NCBI GenBank assembly: GCA_033557465.1
Contig: CM066033.1
Location: forward strand, 1,303,731,022 to 1,303,795,021
Direction: 5' to 3'
Source of the DNA: Ichthyophis bannanicus
Lineage: Eukaryota > Chordata > Amphibia > Gymnophiona > Ichthyophiidae
DNA length: 64,000 bases
The position numbers were made by a program, and so were the translations under genes. Below, in pieces: positions 31,672 through 42,992 of the stretch. Positions within the stretch are counted from its first letter, which is position 1. Each line of letters opens with the position of its first letter. The notes under the pieces were generated by a model. That model saw nothing but the letters and a program-made list of their open reading frames with translations. It was not told where the DNA came from and did not search any database.

Positions 31672-33912
31672 TTAGAGACCCACATTCACTATTTCACTCC
31701 TGCAGCGTGGGCCCAACCTCTGGATATAGGGTTCCCAAATCAGCAGGAAGGTGGTCCACCGCTTCACGGAGCCCCTAGCCCTCCAGCGCTCTGCCAGCAT
31801 CAACTGATGGAAATTATTGCGCCACTCCAGAAATGTGGGCGGGTTCTGCTCTCTCCAGTTACGTAAAATCGGACCTTTCCCCACCAAACATGCTTTACGC
31901 ACCAATAAGCGCGTCCATCTCCCGGTAGGTAGGGTCGGATGCAGTTGATCCAAAATGACTAAACCATTGGTCCAGGGAAACCGTTGTTGTAATAACCTCT
32001 CAAGATATCGGCGGATGTGGGACCAATATGGAAGGATACATCTGCACTGCCACCACATATGAGTTAAAGTTGCCAGTGGCGCTTGACATCGAGGGCAAGA
32101 CCCATCATGCGTTATACGACTCCGCAGCGCTCTGCGCGGAGAGAAATGTACCCGAGTTAAGGCCTTATATTGAATTTCCCTCCAGCGCACCCCCTCCGCC
32201 AGTTCTATTATCCGCCCCACCGCCAGGCAAATCGAGCCGGGTGGAATCTCACGGCCCAACTCTCCTTCCCATGCGGCCTCCGCTCTCCCATAGTCCGGGA
32301 TCACCCCATAGCACGCCAGCTTAGTCCTCAGCCCAGCTATCGTCAGGGGAGAATCCCCCCCAAGTTCCAAAAAATCAATAATTTGCTTCGACCGGTCCTC
32401 CCCCAGTTCCGCCCGGGGTAACGTAGCCACATAATGAGAAAGCTGATGACACGCAAAGTAGTGGCTATCGGGAAGGTCATATTCCGCACGGAGTTCCACA
32501 AACGGCTTACATTTACCCATGAGGTCGACTACATGCCCTAAATAATGTAGGCCCTGTCGGTGCCATAACTTAAACGCTGGTGAATCCAATCCTGGCAGAA
32601 AATGCACATTACCTTGTATCGGTAGCCAGCTAGATACCTGCCAGTTACGTTGCCAGAAGCCATTTAATTGTTTCCATGTTTGCCGCATCGCGTTCAACAA
32701 CACATTCCGCGTGAGTCTCAATGGCAGATACTTCGAGTCCACATGCAAGGTCCCCACCAGGGAGAGAGGAGCCACTAACGCCGCCTCTAACCCTCTAGGT
32801 GTATAAACGTCCGTTCCCCCGAGGTAATCTCCAATATGTCGCACCTGGCAAGCCAGTGCATAGAGTCTTAAATCCGGTAGCCCCAGGCCTCCCTTTCGCC
32901 ATCCGCCAATCATACGAGATATCGGGATCCGCGCTCGGGCCCCCTTCCACAAAAATCTTTGGATCTCCCTCTCCAGTTTAAGCAAATCCCTTCGTAGTAA
33001 CCAGACCGGCAAAGTTTGAAACCAGTATAGTATACGGGGTAGGATCACCATTTTAATTGCAGCGATTCTCCCCAAGAGCGCCAACGGCAGTGGGTTCCAA
33101 GATCGTAATTGGCGCCGCATCCCAGACAAAACTTTCTCAAAGTTCGTATGGTATAGATCCTGTGGCCGCCTGGTTAGAATAATACCTAAATATGTAAACC
33201 CATGCTCGGCCCATTTCAGAGGGAAATCCGCCCCCCAGCGATCCCGTAGCCCCCCCAACACATCCAGGGCCTCCGATTTTTCTGCATTGATCCGAAGACC
33301 CGCAAAACTACCGAATCTCTGAAACTCAGCCATCAGTCACGGCAACGATTCGCGCGGCACCAGCAAATGCACGAGCATATCATCAGCAAAGGCCGACACT
33401 TTAAATCCTCGTGCACCCACCTCTATCCCACGAATTTGTCGATCTTGTTCTATACTGCGGATGAGAGGATCTAAGGACAAAACAAACAATAAGGGAGATA
33501 ATGGACAACCCTGCCTAGTGCCCCGGTGCAATGGAAAGGGGGATGATAAAACCCCGTTACATAGTACTCTAGCGGTTGGAGCATCGTACAAGCTCTTCAC
33601 CATAGCACAGAAAGCCTGTCCGAGGCCATACCTCGGTAATAGATGATCCAAATAGGTCCAGTCTACCCTATCAAAAGCCTTTTCCGCGTCAAAGCTCACC
33701 AGGAGCGTCTGCATCTGGTGGCTGTGCACCCACTCCAGGGATGTTAGAATTCGACGTATATTACGCACAGCATATCGACCCCGTACAAATCCCACCTAAG
33801 ACTCATGCACAATGTCCCCTAATACTCCCGCTAACCGCTCGGCCAAGATTTTTGCCAACAACTTAGCATCAAAATTCAATAACGAGATCGGTCTATAAGA
33901 GGTGTCAGACGG
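31672..33912 (-). pseudogene. L1 ORF2, RT second half and C-terminus
   Basis: It resumes after the solo LTR with SYRPISLLNFDAKLLAKILA. Then come LVSFDAEKAFDRVDWTYLDH, GTRQGCPLSPLLFVLSLDPL and VSAFADDMLVHLL (catalytic FADD). The long C-terminal region includes FTYLGIILTRRPQDLY, GGWRKGGLGLPDLRLYA and the Cys-His motif CPRCQAPLATLTHMWWQC. Two in-frame stops are seen (TAG at 33796-33798 and TGA at 33334-33336), both consistent with single base changes, so there is no frameshift in this half. Confidence 0.9.
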
Positions 33913-33977
33913 CTGCCTAGGGTGAGAACTTACACAATCTTGACGATGCATATATTCATATGATTCTTGCAAGGTAT

Positions 33978-35343
33978 TGTGGGTATTGTAGTTCATTCAC
34001 TCCCAAACACAGCTGATGACAATAATTTGAGTTGTGAAACCAAGTGGTAAGATCAATAAAATACTTCTTTTATTGATGGGGTTTAATTCACCCAGCACAT
34101 GTATGCTTGATAGCACTATAAATGAGGTTACTTGCTTGCAGTGTTTAAAGGGATAACAAAAAGTCACAAAGTAAACCAGAAAACAACCTTCAACTTGTCA
34201 GGCAATTAGCTAATGTTTTCTTAGCAAGTAATTACCAAATACAAAGGCACAAAGTAAAGAATAAACTTTGCTGGTTAGGTTAACTTCTGCTTATTTTCCA
34301 CGCTGATCTCAGCAGTGATTCTCCCTTGCTCACACACACAATCAGGTGCAGCCCTAATTACTATCCATGGACCAGCTGAAAGCCTTTAGCTGGCTGGCTG
34401 CTACTGTGTGAGCCCAAATCCTGCTTTAAGAGCTGTTTGCAGTGGAAATAAAGAACAAAGTTAGGTTTCTTTGTGATGGCTGATGTGTTTGCTCACAGAA
34501 AGCTAGCATTTAGATAGAGAATAGTCCATATAAATAGTTTCATCTGCTGTATCTCCCCCTTCATCAACAATCATAGGGTCAATATCATACATTGGCACAG
34601 ATGAGTCTTTCATTAAGGCACTATCATGAGAATGCTTATTCCCTTGCTGCCATTCTCTATTATAGATAGGGTCTGGATCAGTGTTCATACCTGAGCCTCT
34701 CCTGCTATCATTATTTCTCTCTGTATAGCCTGGCCAATATGTAATCCAATTCTGATGTCCAGCCTTCCAATCTTGATCCCTGGACACTGGATCTTCTCTC
34801 ACATACCTTCTGGCCTTGGTCTGAAAGTCCCTTCCACATGCAGTCTTCTCTCTTCCAGGTAGCCACTGGTGATTCCTATCTCGGCCACTCCATTCCTCTG
34901 GCTGAATCCAGTCCAATGGACTCTGCTGGCTTTTGGAATACCTCCCAGTATGAGTACTGCCTTGGAATCTCCCAGACCTTCCAATGGCCTTTCTTCTCTT
35001 CCTTCCAGAGAGTTTCCTTCTCTCTCTATCTGCGTGGCTTTTGCTGAAGCTGTTCTTCCAACTGTTGCTGAAACTGTTTCCTGAAGAATAAGCTCTATTC
35101 TTATCCTGTCCTAATGTGTGCTGCTCCCTAACACAGCGCAGCTGTGTTGAATCAGGCCCTGCCCTTTGAGATGAGTGCTTAGGGATTACCTCATAGCTCT
35201 CTTGATTGCACACACATTCTCTCACTTCAGCCCCTCTCATGGCTGCTGGAAACCTGGTGCATTCTGGGACTGGTAGTCTTTTATGTGAAAACTCTGTTTT
35301 CTTGCTTCTACCAGAACTGACAGGTTGCTTGTTCAGAGTCACA
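33978..35343 (-). mobile_element. Solo LTR inside L1 ORF2 (family B)
   Basis: On the minus strand it starts TGTGACTCTGAACAAGC (35343) and ends CTACAATACCCACA (33978), i.e. TG...CA, with a polyadenylation signal (AATAAA in 'tcaataaaagaag', about 34060-34070) roughly 85 bases before the end. It interrupts L1 ORF2 between the LQAAS and SYRPISLLN motifs. A target duplication was not found, and about 55 extra bases on each side do not fit L1 well, so the exact ends are uncertain. Confidence 0.6.
34503..35342 (-). CDS. LTR-encoded ORF, unknown function (family B)
   Basis: A 279-codon frame, open from the second base of the LTR and beginning with a GTG codon, so it may be the tail of an upstream reading frame rather than a free-standing gene. 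The body is rich in Ser, Arg, Lys, Gln and Trp (SGRKRRKAIGRSGRFQGSTH, PLDWIQPEEWSGRDRN). The C-terminus is acidic (DIDPMIVDEGGDTADETIYM). No known domain is recognised. The same basic-body, acidic-tail layout is seen in the LTR ORFs at 41442-42251 and 54064-55312. Confidence 0.5.
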   Translation of the reverse strand: MTLNKQPVSSGRSKKTEFSHKRLPVPECTRFPAAMRGAEVRECVCNQESYEVIPKHSSQRAGPDSTQLRCVREQHTLGQDKNRAYSSGNSFSNSWKNSFSKSHADRERRKLSGRKRRKAIGRSGRFQGSTHTGRYSKSQQSPLDWIQPEEWSGRDRNHQWLPGREKTACGRDFQTKARRYVREDPVSRDQDWKAGHQNWITYWPGYTERNNDSRRGSGMNTDPDPIYNREWQQGNKHSHDSALMKDSSVPMYDIDPMIVDEGGDTADETIYMDYSLSKC

Positions 35344-35399
35344 TCATCTTTTCTATAGCTCCTACCTGAGCTATGATAAGCTTCCTTATCACAGAGGCC

Positions 35400-36967
35400 G
35401 CCTGCAATGGGTCTTTGGCCGGTTTAGGAATCAATGTAATATAGGCTTGGTTATCTCCCCATCGCCTACCGCCCCCATTTATCCGCTGCTGGTAAGTATC
35501 CACCAACAACGGTCCCACTCCGTCAGACAGGAGTTTATAAAACTCAGCCCCAAAGCCGTCGGGGCCCGGCGCCTTATAACAACTGGCCTGAGCAATTACC
35601 GACTGGACCTCTGATAAGGTAATTAGCTGTCCCAGTTGGGCCCGTTGCGTCTCCGTCACCTGGGGAAGCTGCAGCCTTTGGAGATAGGCCTCCATGGTAG
35701 GAGGGTCATTCTCTTCTGCCATATAGAGTTGTTGAAAGAAGTTTTTGAAAAGTGCACTGATCGCCTCACGGCTTTGATGGAGTTTCCCCTGTGCATCTCG
35801 GAGAGCCGCTACCCCTTTTCCCCCTCGCGGACCCCGCAAACAGCGTCCTAGAAGTTTCCCCGGTTTATCCCCGAAGCAATGTAGCCGATATTTATAATAG
35901 AGCAGAGACTTCTTGGCGCGTTGATGAAGCAATTCATTCAGGGACACCCGAAGCTCCCAAAGCCGTTTTTTATTCAACACTGTGGGTGACTGGCCACTAA
36001 GCACCCGGGCATGGGAAACTTGCTGCTCCAACCGAATGATCTGCTCAGCCATCATTCGACGTTTCCGCGCGGCATAGCCAATGATGTCTCCTCGAAGTAC
36101 CACCTTGGCGGTTTCCCAGACCAACTCGGGATCTTCGCGGTGCACCCGATGAGTTAGTTCAAAATCACGCCAGCGGTGGTCCAAAAATTTCCGGAATTGC
36201 TCATCTTTGTATAGCTCAATGGGGAACCGCCATAGGCGAGATGTACCTACTCCTCCCCCCCAATGCATCTCGACCCAAGCCATAGCATGGTCAGAGATCT
36301 CCAAGGGGCCTATCTCCGCCTCCACCACCTGTGCAAAGGCTGTTGTGGATAATAAAACATAATCTATTCTCGCACTGGTCCCATGCGCCCTTGAAACGTG
36401 CGTGAAGTCCTTCTCAGATGAATGTAATACTCTCCATGGATCCATCAAGCCCAAGCGCCTCCGGAAGCGTTGCAGCACTTGAGAGCTAAGTAGTCTATCT
36501 CTCGTCCCCCTCCCACTAGAGGTATCTAAACACACATCAAATACCCCGTTAAAATCTCCCCCCACTACTATAGGTACCTCCGGCAGTAGTTCCACTTTAG
36601 CCGCAAAACGGTCAAAGAATTCCCGGTCCAACATATTGGGACCATAAACATTCCCTAATATTATCTCACGGTCTTCCAGTACGCCCCACAATAATAAGAA
36701 GCGTCCCTCAGGATCAACCACCTGCTTTTTCAACGAGAAGCGCACCCTCTTATGGAGCAGAATGGCCACCCCTCCCTTCTTCCCCCGTGCAGGTGCGCCC
36801 CAAACCTGGCCTACCCAGTCCCGACTGAGTTTGGCATGCTCTTCCGCTGTTTGGTGGGGTTCCTGGAGTAGCGCAATATCACAACGTTGTCTAGCCAGCG
36901 CCTTCAGTATTTTATATCGCTTTATCGGGCTACCCAAACCGCAAACATTCCAGGTTATGATCTTCAA
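35400..36967 (-). pseudogene. L1 ORF2, endonuclease and RT first half
   Basis: It starts MKIITWNVCGLGSPIKRYKI with the apurinic-like endonuclease: LLQEPHQTAEEH (catalytic Glu), VVGGDFNGVFD (Asp/Asn), ARIDYVLLS and LEISDHAMAWVEMHW (final Asp-His). The linker leads to RT motif 1, YKAPGPDGFGAEFYKLLSDG, and ITLIPKPAKDP. The L1 match ends at about 35400, where the LTR insertion and flanking bases take over. This half carries no stop, so the insertion is the main lesion here. Confidence 0.92.
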
Positions 36968-38542
36968 AGGATCACGGTATGTTTATGGCCTAGCTGCCAG
37001 CGAAGCGTAATTAGGGAGGCCCTCCCAGCCTGGAGCCTCCCATCCTTGTGACTAGAGAAGGTAATGCCCTGCCCGTGGAGTGAGTTCGGAGTGCGACAGC
37101 CCCTCCCCCCTCCCCCCTCTCCCCCTGGAGCCCCCATTTCCCCCCTCCCTCCCAGCACCGTTCCCTCCCCATCCTATTTCCACCCCCCACTCCATCACCC
37201 CCTCGGTCAGCTTCCTGGACCTTGGGCCCTCTCCACCTCCCCTCTCTAAGGGCCCACCAAGACCACTCTGAGAGCGGCCGATCCCCCATCGCCCACAAAG
37301 GGTAAGTTCTGATCCCGCTCGAACTGGTTTTCCACCTGGGTAACCCTCCCCAAGTCTCGAGCATTACTCATTCCCCCAAGGGGGGCCCCGAGCACAGTGG
37401 ATGTTGGTCCCCCTGGGGTCCCCCAGCGCAAGGCCTGGGAACACTCTCCCTAGAAGGAAGCAGGAGCCCCAGCAGGGGTCTGGTTCCTTCTCCAGTGTAA
37501 TGAAAGCAAAGGTCATCAAAACGAACAGGGGCAGCTAGCCATCAGCAGTACACCCGGAGTAAACAAATACACATCTCTGGATGCGTCTGCATTTCAATTG
37601 CAGGCCTATTTTACAGGCTTAGCGATTAACCAGAAAGCCAGGAATTTACCCCCCGGGTAGGCATGCAACAGCACTCACCTCCGGCGGCCATGTTGTTTCG
37701 GCTACTCCGAAGTTATAATAGTCGGCATGGCCGCGGAGGATTAACCCCAGAGCCCTGCCTCGTGTCAGCCACGACACAAGGTGAGGCTCTACCGCCTCTT
37801 ACCTTTCCCCACTCCATAGCACTCAGCAGGGGGGCTCCGGCATTGAGAGCAGCTAAGGCATGCCACCCAGAAGGCGATCCCGCCGAACACCACCCACATC
37901 ACCATCGCCATGAATTTGCAACCGGGCATAATCCCTCTCTCCACTACAAATGGCTGCATAGTCACACGTGACTAACATGGTCACGGCGGCTGCCTCCACT
38001 TGCAGTAGGGAATTAACACGGGCAGGTGGAGACGGGGAAAAATAATAATAATAATAATAAAATAAATAGATAATTAAATACATAATCCCTAAATAATAAA
38101 CTACGCACCCACAGGCCCCCCCGGATACCAGTCAGGCTATAATTAACACAGCGGACAAAACTGCCCAGTGATTTGCCTGGGGGAGCGTTGTGCACTGAAA
38201 GAAGGAGAGAGAAAAAAAAAGGGGGGAAGAAAACAACAGGGGAGAGAGAAAAAGATAAAGAAATTAGAAAGAGCTCCATCTCAAGCAGTAGTCAGAGAAG
38301 GAACTAAGCTGGCCAGAATTAGAGACATAATCTGTCCAAAGGTAGGAAGTCCATTGCCTGGGTAGAAACAATGTAGCAAGGCAGATTTCAGCTAACTTGT
38401 ATCTAAGGGAGCAGTCCCAACGATACAAAATAACTCGTCCATAGTCTGGCAGAGGCTACGACCTGTTCCACTTCAAGCTATCCTCATACCATTCCCCCGA
38501 TAGGGAATCAGGCTTTCTCCTCATAGTTAGTCCTATGGAATG
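36968..38542 (-). other. Long spacer between L1 ORF2 and ORF1
   Basis: About 1.6 kb without a convincing gene. It contains a C-rich tract on the plus strand at 37085-37200, a GC-rich block at 37670-37800 and an (ATA)n run at 38041-38080. L1 spacers are usually far shorter, so part of this may be an inserted or duplicated segment. Confidence 0.6.
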
Positions 38543-39395
38543 TCAGCGTGGAGGGCGTGGGGATGTAGAGGCCGTCTGTCCCCCGAGCACAAGGCGATTC
38601 ACCAGGCCTGCGGCCTCCGCAGCCGTTGTAAAAACGTGGTGTGTTCCCTCGCTTATCACCCGTAGCTTAGCGGGGTATTGGACGGAGAATCGAATCCCAG
38701 CGCTGATAAGTTTCTCGCACAGAGGGGCATATTCCCGGCGCCGCCGGCTCAAAGCAGCAGAATAATCCTGTGCAATTCGAATTTTAGAATTGTTATAGAT
38801 TACTTCCCCCTTCTGCCGCGCCGCTCGCAACAATATTTCCTTCTGCGGGAAGTAAAGAAATTTGGCCAGCACAATTCTAGGACGAGCATCTTGCGATTGC
38901 TTGGTACCGAGCCGGTGCACTCTTTCAATTCTCAGGGGGTCCCCGAGGTCAGCGCCATCCAACAGTTGCCCTGTTAATGCTTCTAAGTAGCCCCGCAGGT
39001 CCTTATCGAGGACGGTCTCTGGGATCCCCATAAACCGCAAATTGCTCCTTCTGGACTGGTTCTCCAGATCGTCGAGCTTTGCCTCTTGCAAGCTTAGTTG
39101 GTGTTTTAGGCCAGCCACTTCTGACTCCACCACCTCCATCTTTTCCTCCGTCTGCCCCAGGCGATCTTCGGCCTCACGGAGTCTGCTCCCTAAAGATTCC
39201 ACAGTGGCACGGAGTCCGTCCATTTTTTCATGCAGCGCCTCAAATTGCGGCGACAGCTGCTACGACTGCTGCCGACGTCGCATCTGACGAAGCGGGGGAT
39301 CTGGGCGAGCTGGGCGATGGGTTTGACTCCGCCATCTTACTTGAGCCGGTCGCCCGCTCCCGCTCTCTTTTGGTCAGTCTAGCTGCTGTCGCCAT
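38543..39395 (-). pseudogene. L1 ORF1 (RNA-binding coiled-coil protein)
   Basis: The probable start is the ATG at 39395-39393 (MATAARLTKRERERATG). The frame shifts near 39250 and continues from MDGLRATVESLGSRLREAED as a heptad-rich coiled coil (VAGLKHQLSLQEAKLDDLEN). The RNA-recognition-like core follows (SRRSNLRFMGIPE, RIERVHRLGTKQ, ARPRIVLAKFLYFPQKEIL) and a C-terminal domain (ISAGIRFSVQYPAKLRVI). ORF1p trimers coat L1 RNA. The 226-residue main piece has no stop. Confidence 0.88.
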
Positions 39396-39567
39396 GCCGG
39401 TAGTCAGCAAGCCGCTGTGTTTGATGTTGCGAGTTTTCCAACACTCCCGAGGGGTTGTTTCAGTGAATTATTGCGGGTTGATACGGTGCTATATTGCCGG
39501 CCTGGGCTGAGGGTCTCGGAGCACTCTCAGGATGCGACCGCTACCCTGCTCGCATCACGTGGTCTCC

Positions 39568-39581
39568 AATGTCTCCATTTT
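39568..39581. repeat. L1 target-site duplication, right copy
   Basis: The word 'aatgtctccatttt', identical to 31289-31302. Tc1 sequence continues on its right. Confidence 0.9.
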
Positions 39582-39762
39582 ATACTATTTCCTACTAGTT
39601 ACTTTTTAAATTGGTCTTGTTTTATTTGATTCTTTTATGTGTCAAATATGTGTGCCTGCCTATATGTTCAAAAGCCATTTCAGTGGCACTTCTTTTTTAA
39701 GGAGATATTGGACATTAAGGGGTTGAACTGCAAAAGTGCCAATAATGTTGACTACAACTGTA

Positions 39763-41441
39763 GGTTCTGTTTTTGGAATTTTATGAAATAGTAAAGGTTT
39801 TTATGTAATTGATTGTGAATGGAGCTGAGTACTTTTGGATAAGTTCGAAGAAATGAATGAAGTGGAGTTCTTCTCACTAAAAAAATTTAATATCACCAGT
39901 TAATTAATTAATTTATTTATTTAACATTTCTCCCATTAATTCATTAATCCCACTGAGAAGGTCATTGATGTCAATAAGCACAGGATTAGGACTCATAATT
40001 TGGGTCCAAGTTTTAAGTGCTGTTATTTGTCTGAGACCTTTGGGAATTTACACAATAGTCTTTAAAAAAAACTAAAAAAAGTTTGAGTTTTCGTATGGTG
40101 AAAGTTGAGTGAGCTTTAATTATATTTACACTGACCAGTAGGCAACCAGTATACTCAAATAAATGATTGGGAATATGTGACCGTAGCAAACACTGGCAGT
40201 GGAGAGACATCAGAGCTGGTGCTGGTTCCTGGTCTTCCTTTCTCGCTCTCCCAGTCCTTCTGCCAGCATTGAGAAAAGGCTGAGAATAGATTGTTAAGTG
40301 GGCCGGGGACCTTGTATCCTGGACATCAGAGAGAAAGAGGGGCTAGGATCTGGGAGCAAAGCCCAAAGAGAAAGGGAAACTGGTGACTGTGACACTGTAT
40401 CTCCTCCGGACGGCTCACTCCACAGCAGATCCCAGGACTGCATCTCCAACCCCATGTAACACAATGAGGACCTCACACACTTTATTACAATCGACATCCC
40501 CCATTACTGGAGAAATTACCTTAGCCTGATAATACAGTCTGAGCAAAGAAATGCAACGCTCTGCAAAGAGTGCACCCAAAAATCATGCCTAAGCAATTGT
40601 GAGCACATACAAAATGCACATCTACATATACGGGTGACCCAGCACCTGTCACCCAAACACAGTGCAGTGAGCACACTTGAACATATGCTGAATGCATGGA
40701 GCATACACAGAGTATTGACTTCCGCTATGAAACCTTCCAGTGCCCTGGAGTGCTAAGCCCCAGACTATGCTACCTAGACGTCCTTCTCTTCACCCTCAGC
40801 ACGGGCACTTTAACAAGATGGCACAGACAGGTCAGTGCCCCTGCTAAGTGCTTAAAGCCCTGCTCTGACAGCACAGGCTCTAGAAATAGATGAGAATTTC
40901 CTGGGAAGGGCATGCTAAGTGGAGCTATGAAACACACAGGCACCCCCCCCCCCCCCCTCCGGCCTTCCTGCAGTCAGAGAAATAGCAGTGGGATACACCG
41001 ACAACCTTGCAAGTGGAGATCTTAGAGGTTGCTGCCTGTGTGAACCTGATGAGGAATACGGTTTTGCATTTTACCACCCACCCCCCCAGGGATGGGGGCA
41101 CTGAATACTATATGTGATTCATGAGCAGCGCTGCCATCCGGTGGCCTTTAGGGCACCAGAGCCCGACAAACGATACAGAAGTTAAGAGCTTTAAATCTTG
41201 ATCATATAATCTTGATTTGCAGAACATTACAGTTGCTTGTTTAGTCACTAACCCCTGAGTACCCATGAGGTGGCCCTGTGGTTATTTCTTCCCTGACTTG
41301 CAGAGATCAATCTAAAGATGGCTGCATACACACGGTCACAGAAAGGCACTATTGAGTGTACCAGCTGCCCTCTGGTGGCCATAGACCGTAGCACAAGCAC
41401 TTCTTGGTTGACAGTTTAACTGTTATTATGATTATATATAT
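39763..41441. other. Intergenic or intronic sequence, no gene seen
   Basis: No frame above 70 codons and no recognisable repeat apart from short (TTAA)/(TTTA) runs at 39900-39925 and a C-run near 40943. It could be an intron of the host gene. Confidence 0.5.
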
Positions 41442-42251
41442 TGTGGTGGAGAAGCAGGCTCAGAAAGCAGTGAGAGAAAGAAAAAACAGACTTTTTTTCC
41501 TTTCCACAAAGAAACTGTAGGCAAAGGAAGGGCTAACCCTCAAACTAAGAACAGAGATTCCCTGCAGAAAAGTGCAGACCTAAGAACACACCCTGTTCCC
41601 ATGGAGATAGAGGGAGGAGAAGGGAGTGGTTTGGAGGCGGAGTCAAGACCCATAGGACAGCCCCAAACATTTAGGCAGGGAAGTTGCACACACAAACAGG
41701 TTGAGGTTGAGATTCAGATTGGGACGGGGGTTGAGACTCACGAACAGACACGAGGGAACAAGCAAGGAAGCACAAGAGAGAAACAGTCTCGGGCAGAGAA
41801 ACAGAATTGGAAGGAAACATGGAAGCCACTTGCACAGAAGCAATTGAGAAGTAAGAGCAGAGAGCTGACAAGGCCAGTGGAGAGCTCAGGGGAGGAGTCC
41901 TCAGAGGAGGAAATATTCTCCCGAAGTTCTTGGCTTAACTCTTCTCCTAGTAAGGAGTCTACAGGGAGGAAAAACACTACAAGCAAGGTGAGCCCTTTAC
42001 AACTCTTAAAAGAGCTACTAAACAAAGAATGTTTTTCCTGCCCTTCCCCCACAAGCTCACGTAATGCTAAGGGTAACTGGGAGAAGCTCTTGAAGGCTGT
42101 ACAAGACAGAAAGGCTTCTCAGGAAGATACCAGAGAAAGCATTTACCAGAGAGAGTCTAGTGTGGAGGAGATGGACTTGGAGGACAGTGTGGATTCTTGC
42201 AGTGTTTCAGACATGGAGATAGACCGTGCAATTTGTGCTAAAGAGGAATAA
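41442..42251 (+). CDS. LTR-encoded ORF, unknown function (family C)
   Basis: The frame is open from the very first LTR base (TGT = Cys) for 270 codons; the first ATG is at 41601. From that ATG the body is Lys/Arg/Gln/Ser-rich (KQSRAEKQNWKETWKPLAQK). It then has Ser/Glu clusters (VESSGEESSEEEIF) and a leucine-rich segment (KVSPLQLLKELLNKECFSC). The tail is acidic (VEEMDLEDSVDSCSVSDMEI). That tail resembles the tail of the Gypsy LTR ORF (CAGSDIEAF near its end). No known domain is recognised. Confidence 0.55.
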   Translation, partial: CGGEAGSESSERKKKQTFFPFHKETVGKGRANPQTKNRDSLQKSADLRTHPVPMEIEGGEGSGLEAESRPIGQPQTFRQGSCTHKQVEVEIQIGTGVETHEQTRGNKQGSTREKQSRAEKQNWKETWKPLAQKQLRSKSRELTRPVESSGEESSEEEIFSRSSWLNSSPSKESTGRKNTTSKVSPLQLLKELLNKECFSCPSPTSSRNAKGNWEKLLKAVQDRKASQEDTRESIYQRESSVEEMDLEDSVDSCSVSDMEIDRAICAKEE

Positions 42252-42930
42252 AGGAACCAAATAGCGTTTGAAGATCTGAAGGAATCTCAGCTGCTCCTAA
42301 TTAGTGAATGTGTCTGTGTTACCTTGTGCAGGAGTAAAAGAACTGTATGAAGTTTATTACCTGGAAGAAACCAGAAGTTCTTTTACAAGGATATTTTAAA
42401 AAGCCCATTTCTTTTAGCTGTGCTTTTAAAAGTAGCTGGCCTGATTAAAGCTGCTTGGAAAGAAAGCTGGGTAGAAGCTAAAAGCTTGTAATATAACTTG
42501 AAGAAAATTCTATTGCTGTGAAAAAGTATCTGGGTGGACCAGGAAGCCTTGTTAGACCTGCTGTGAAAGTAACAGGGGTTTATAGCGCCTCCTGGAGACC
42601 AGGAACAGAATACCGATGTAAATAGAGTTTTATGTGAAAGAAAGATTTAAAGCTGTACCAAGCCAAGGACTGTACAATAGGCTTGTGTTGCATTCTATGG
42701 AGAAGTATCCTGAACTTTAATTTTGTATGCTTCAATCAATTCTTGCCAAAGAATTGAATCCGGTTAGGAACTCCTTATTTCTAAAATAAAGAAATATTCC
42801 TGTGACCTTTGGCACTTGGCTCCAATCCTTTCGGGGACGCAACTACACGCTATTGGGCTGATTCAAACAAAGGACGATGGGGCGCTCCCCATATCACTAG
42901 GCAACCGCCTGGCCACACGGGGGGTGTCCG

Positions 42931-42933
<3 letters not shown>
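41442..42933 (+). mobile_element. Solo LTR of a Gypsy-like element (family C)
   Basis: It starts TGTGGTGGAGAAGCAGG and ends GGGTGTCCGACA (TG...CA), 1,492 bp. It is flanked by AT-repeat sequence on both sides ('atatat' left, 'atatatat' right), which would hide a short target duplication. It has AATAAA at about 42784 with a G/C-rich end, consistent with R-U5. The long frame from its first base is listed separately. Confidence 0.7.
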
Positions 42934-42990
<57 letters not shown>

Positions 42991-42992
42991 TT
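42934..42992. repeat. (AT)n microsatellite followed by poly-T
   Basis: About 19 AT units, then a run of about 20 T. Confidence 0.9.

Larger units (their letters stand above)
31303..39567 (-). mobile_element. Full-length L1/Tx1-type LINE inserted in Tc1, with a solo LTR inside
   Basis: Flanked by a 14-bp perfect target duplication and ending in a poly-A tail (T-run at 31301-31312 on the plus strand). The 5' leader starts at 39567, with ORF1 from 39395, ORF2 endonuclease from 36967, RT/C-terminus to 31672 and a pyrimidine-rich 3' region. About 1.4 kb inside ORF2 is a solo LTR (33978-35343), so the L1 itself is about 6.8 kb. Confidence 0.92.
27545..39762 (-). mobile_element. Tc1/mariner transposon, split by nested insertions
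   Basis: The left end (27545) reads 'tacagctgtggtcaacctta' with 'ttggcaccc'. The right end (to 39762), read inverted, is 'tacagttgtagtcaacatta' with 'ttggcac', a matching terminal inverted repeat bounded by TA. Transposase pieces lie on the minus strand at 31098-30716 and 28204-27760. Between them sit a CR1-type LINE (28205-30390) and a small repeat (30445-30715). The leader is split by an L1 (31303-39567). Without these insertions the element would be about 1.6 kb, the normal Tc1 size. Confidence 0.85.

Noticed and set aside
37085..37200. Possible CpG-island promoter
   Set aside because: It is a C-rich tract with few CpG and lies inside the L1 spacer.
42934..42992. Possible origin or CRISPR-like repeat
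   Set aside because: Simple (AT)n plus poly-T; there are no spaced repeats and the genome is vertebrate.
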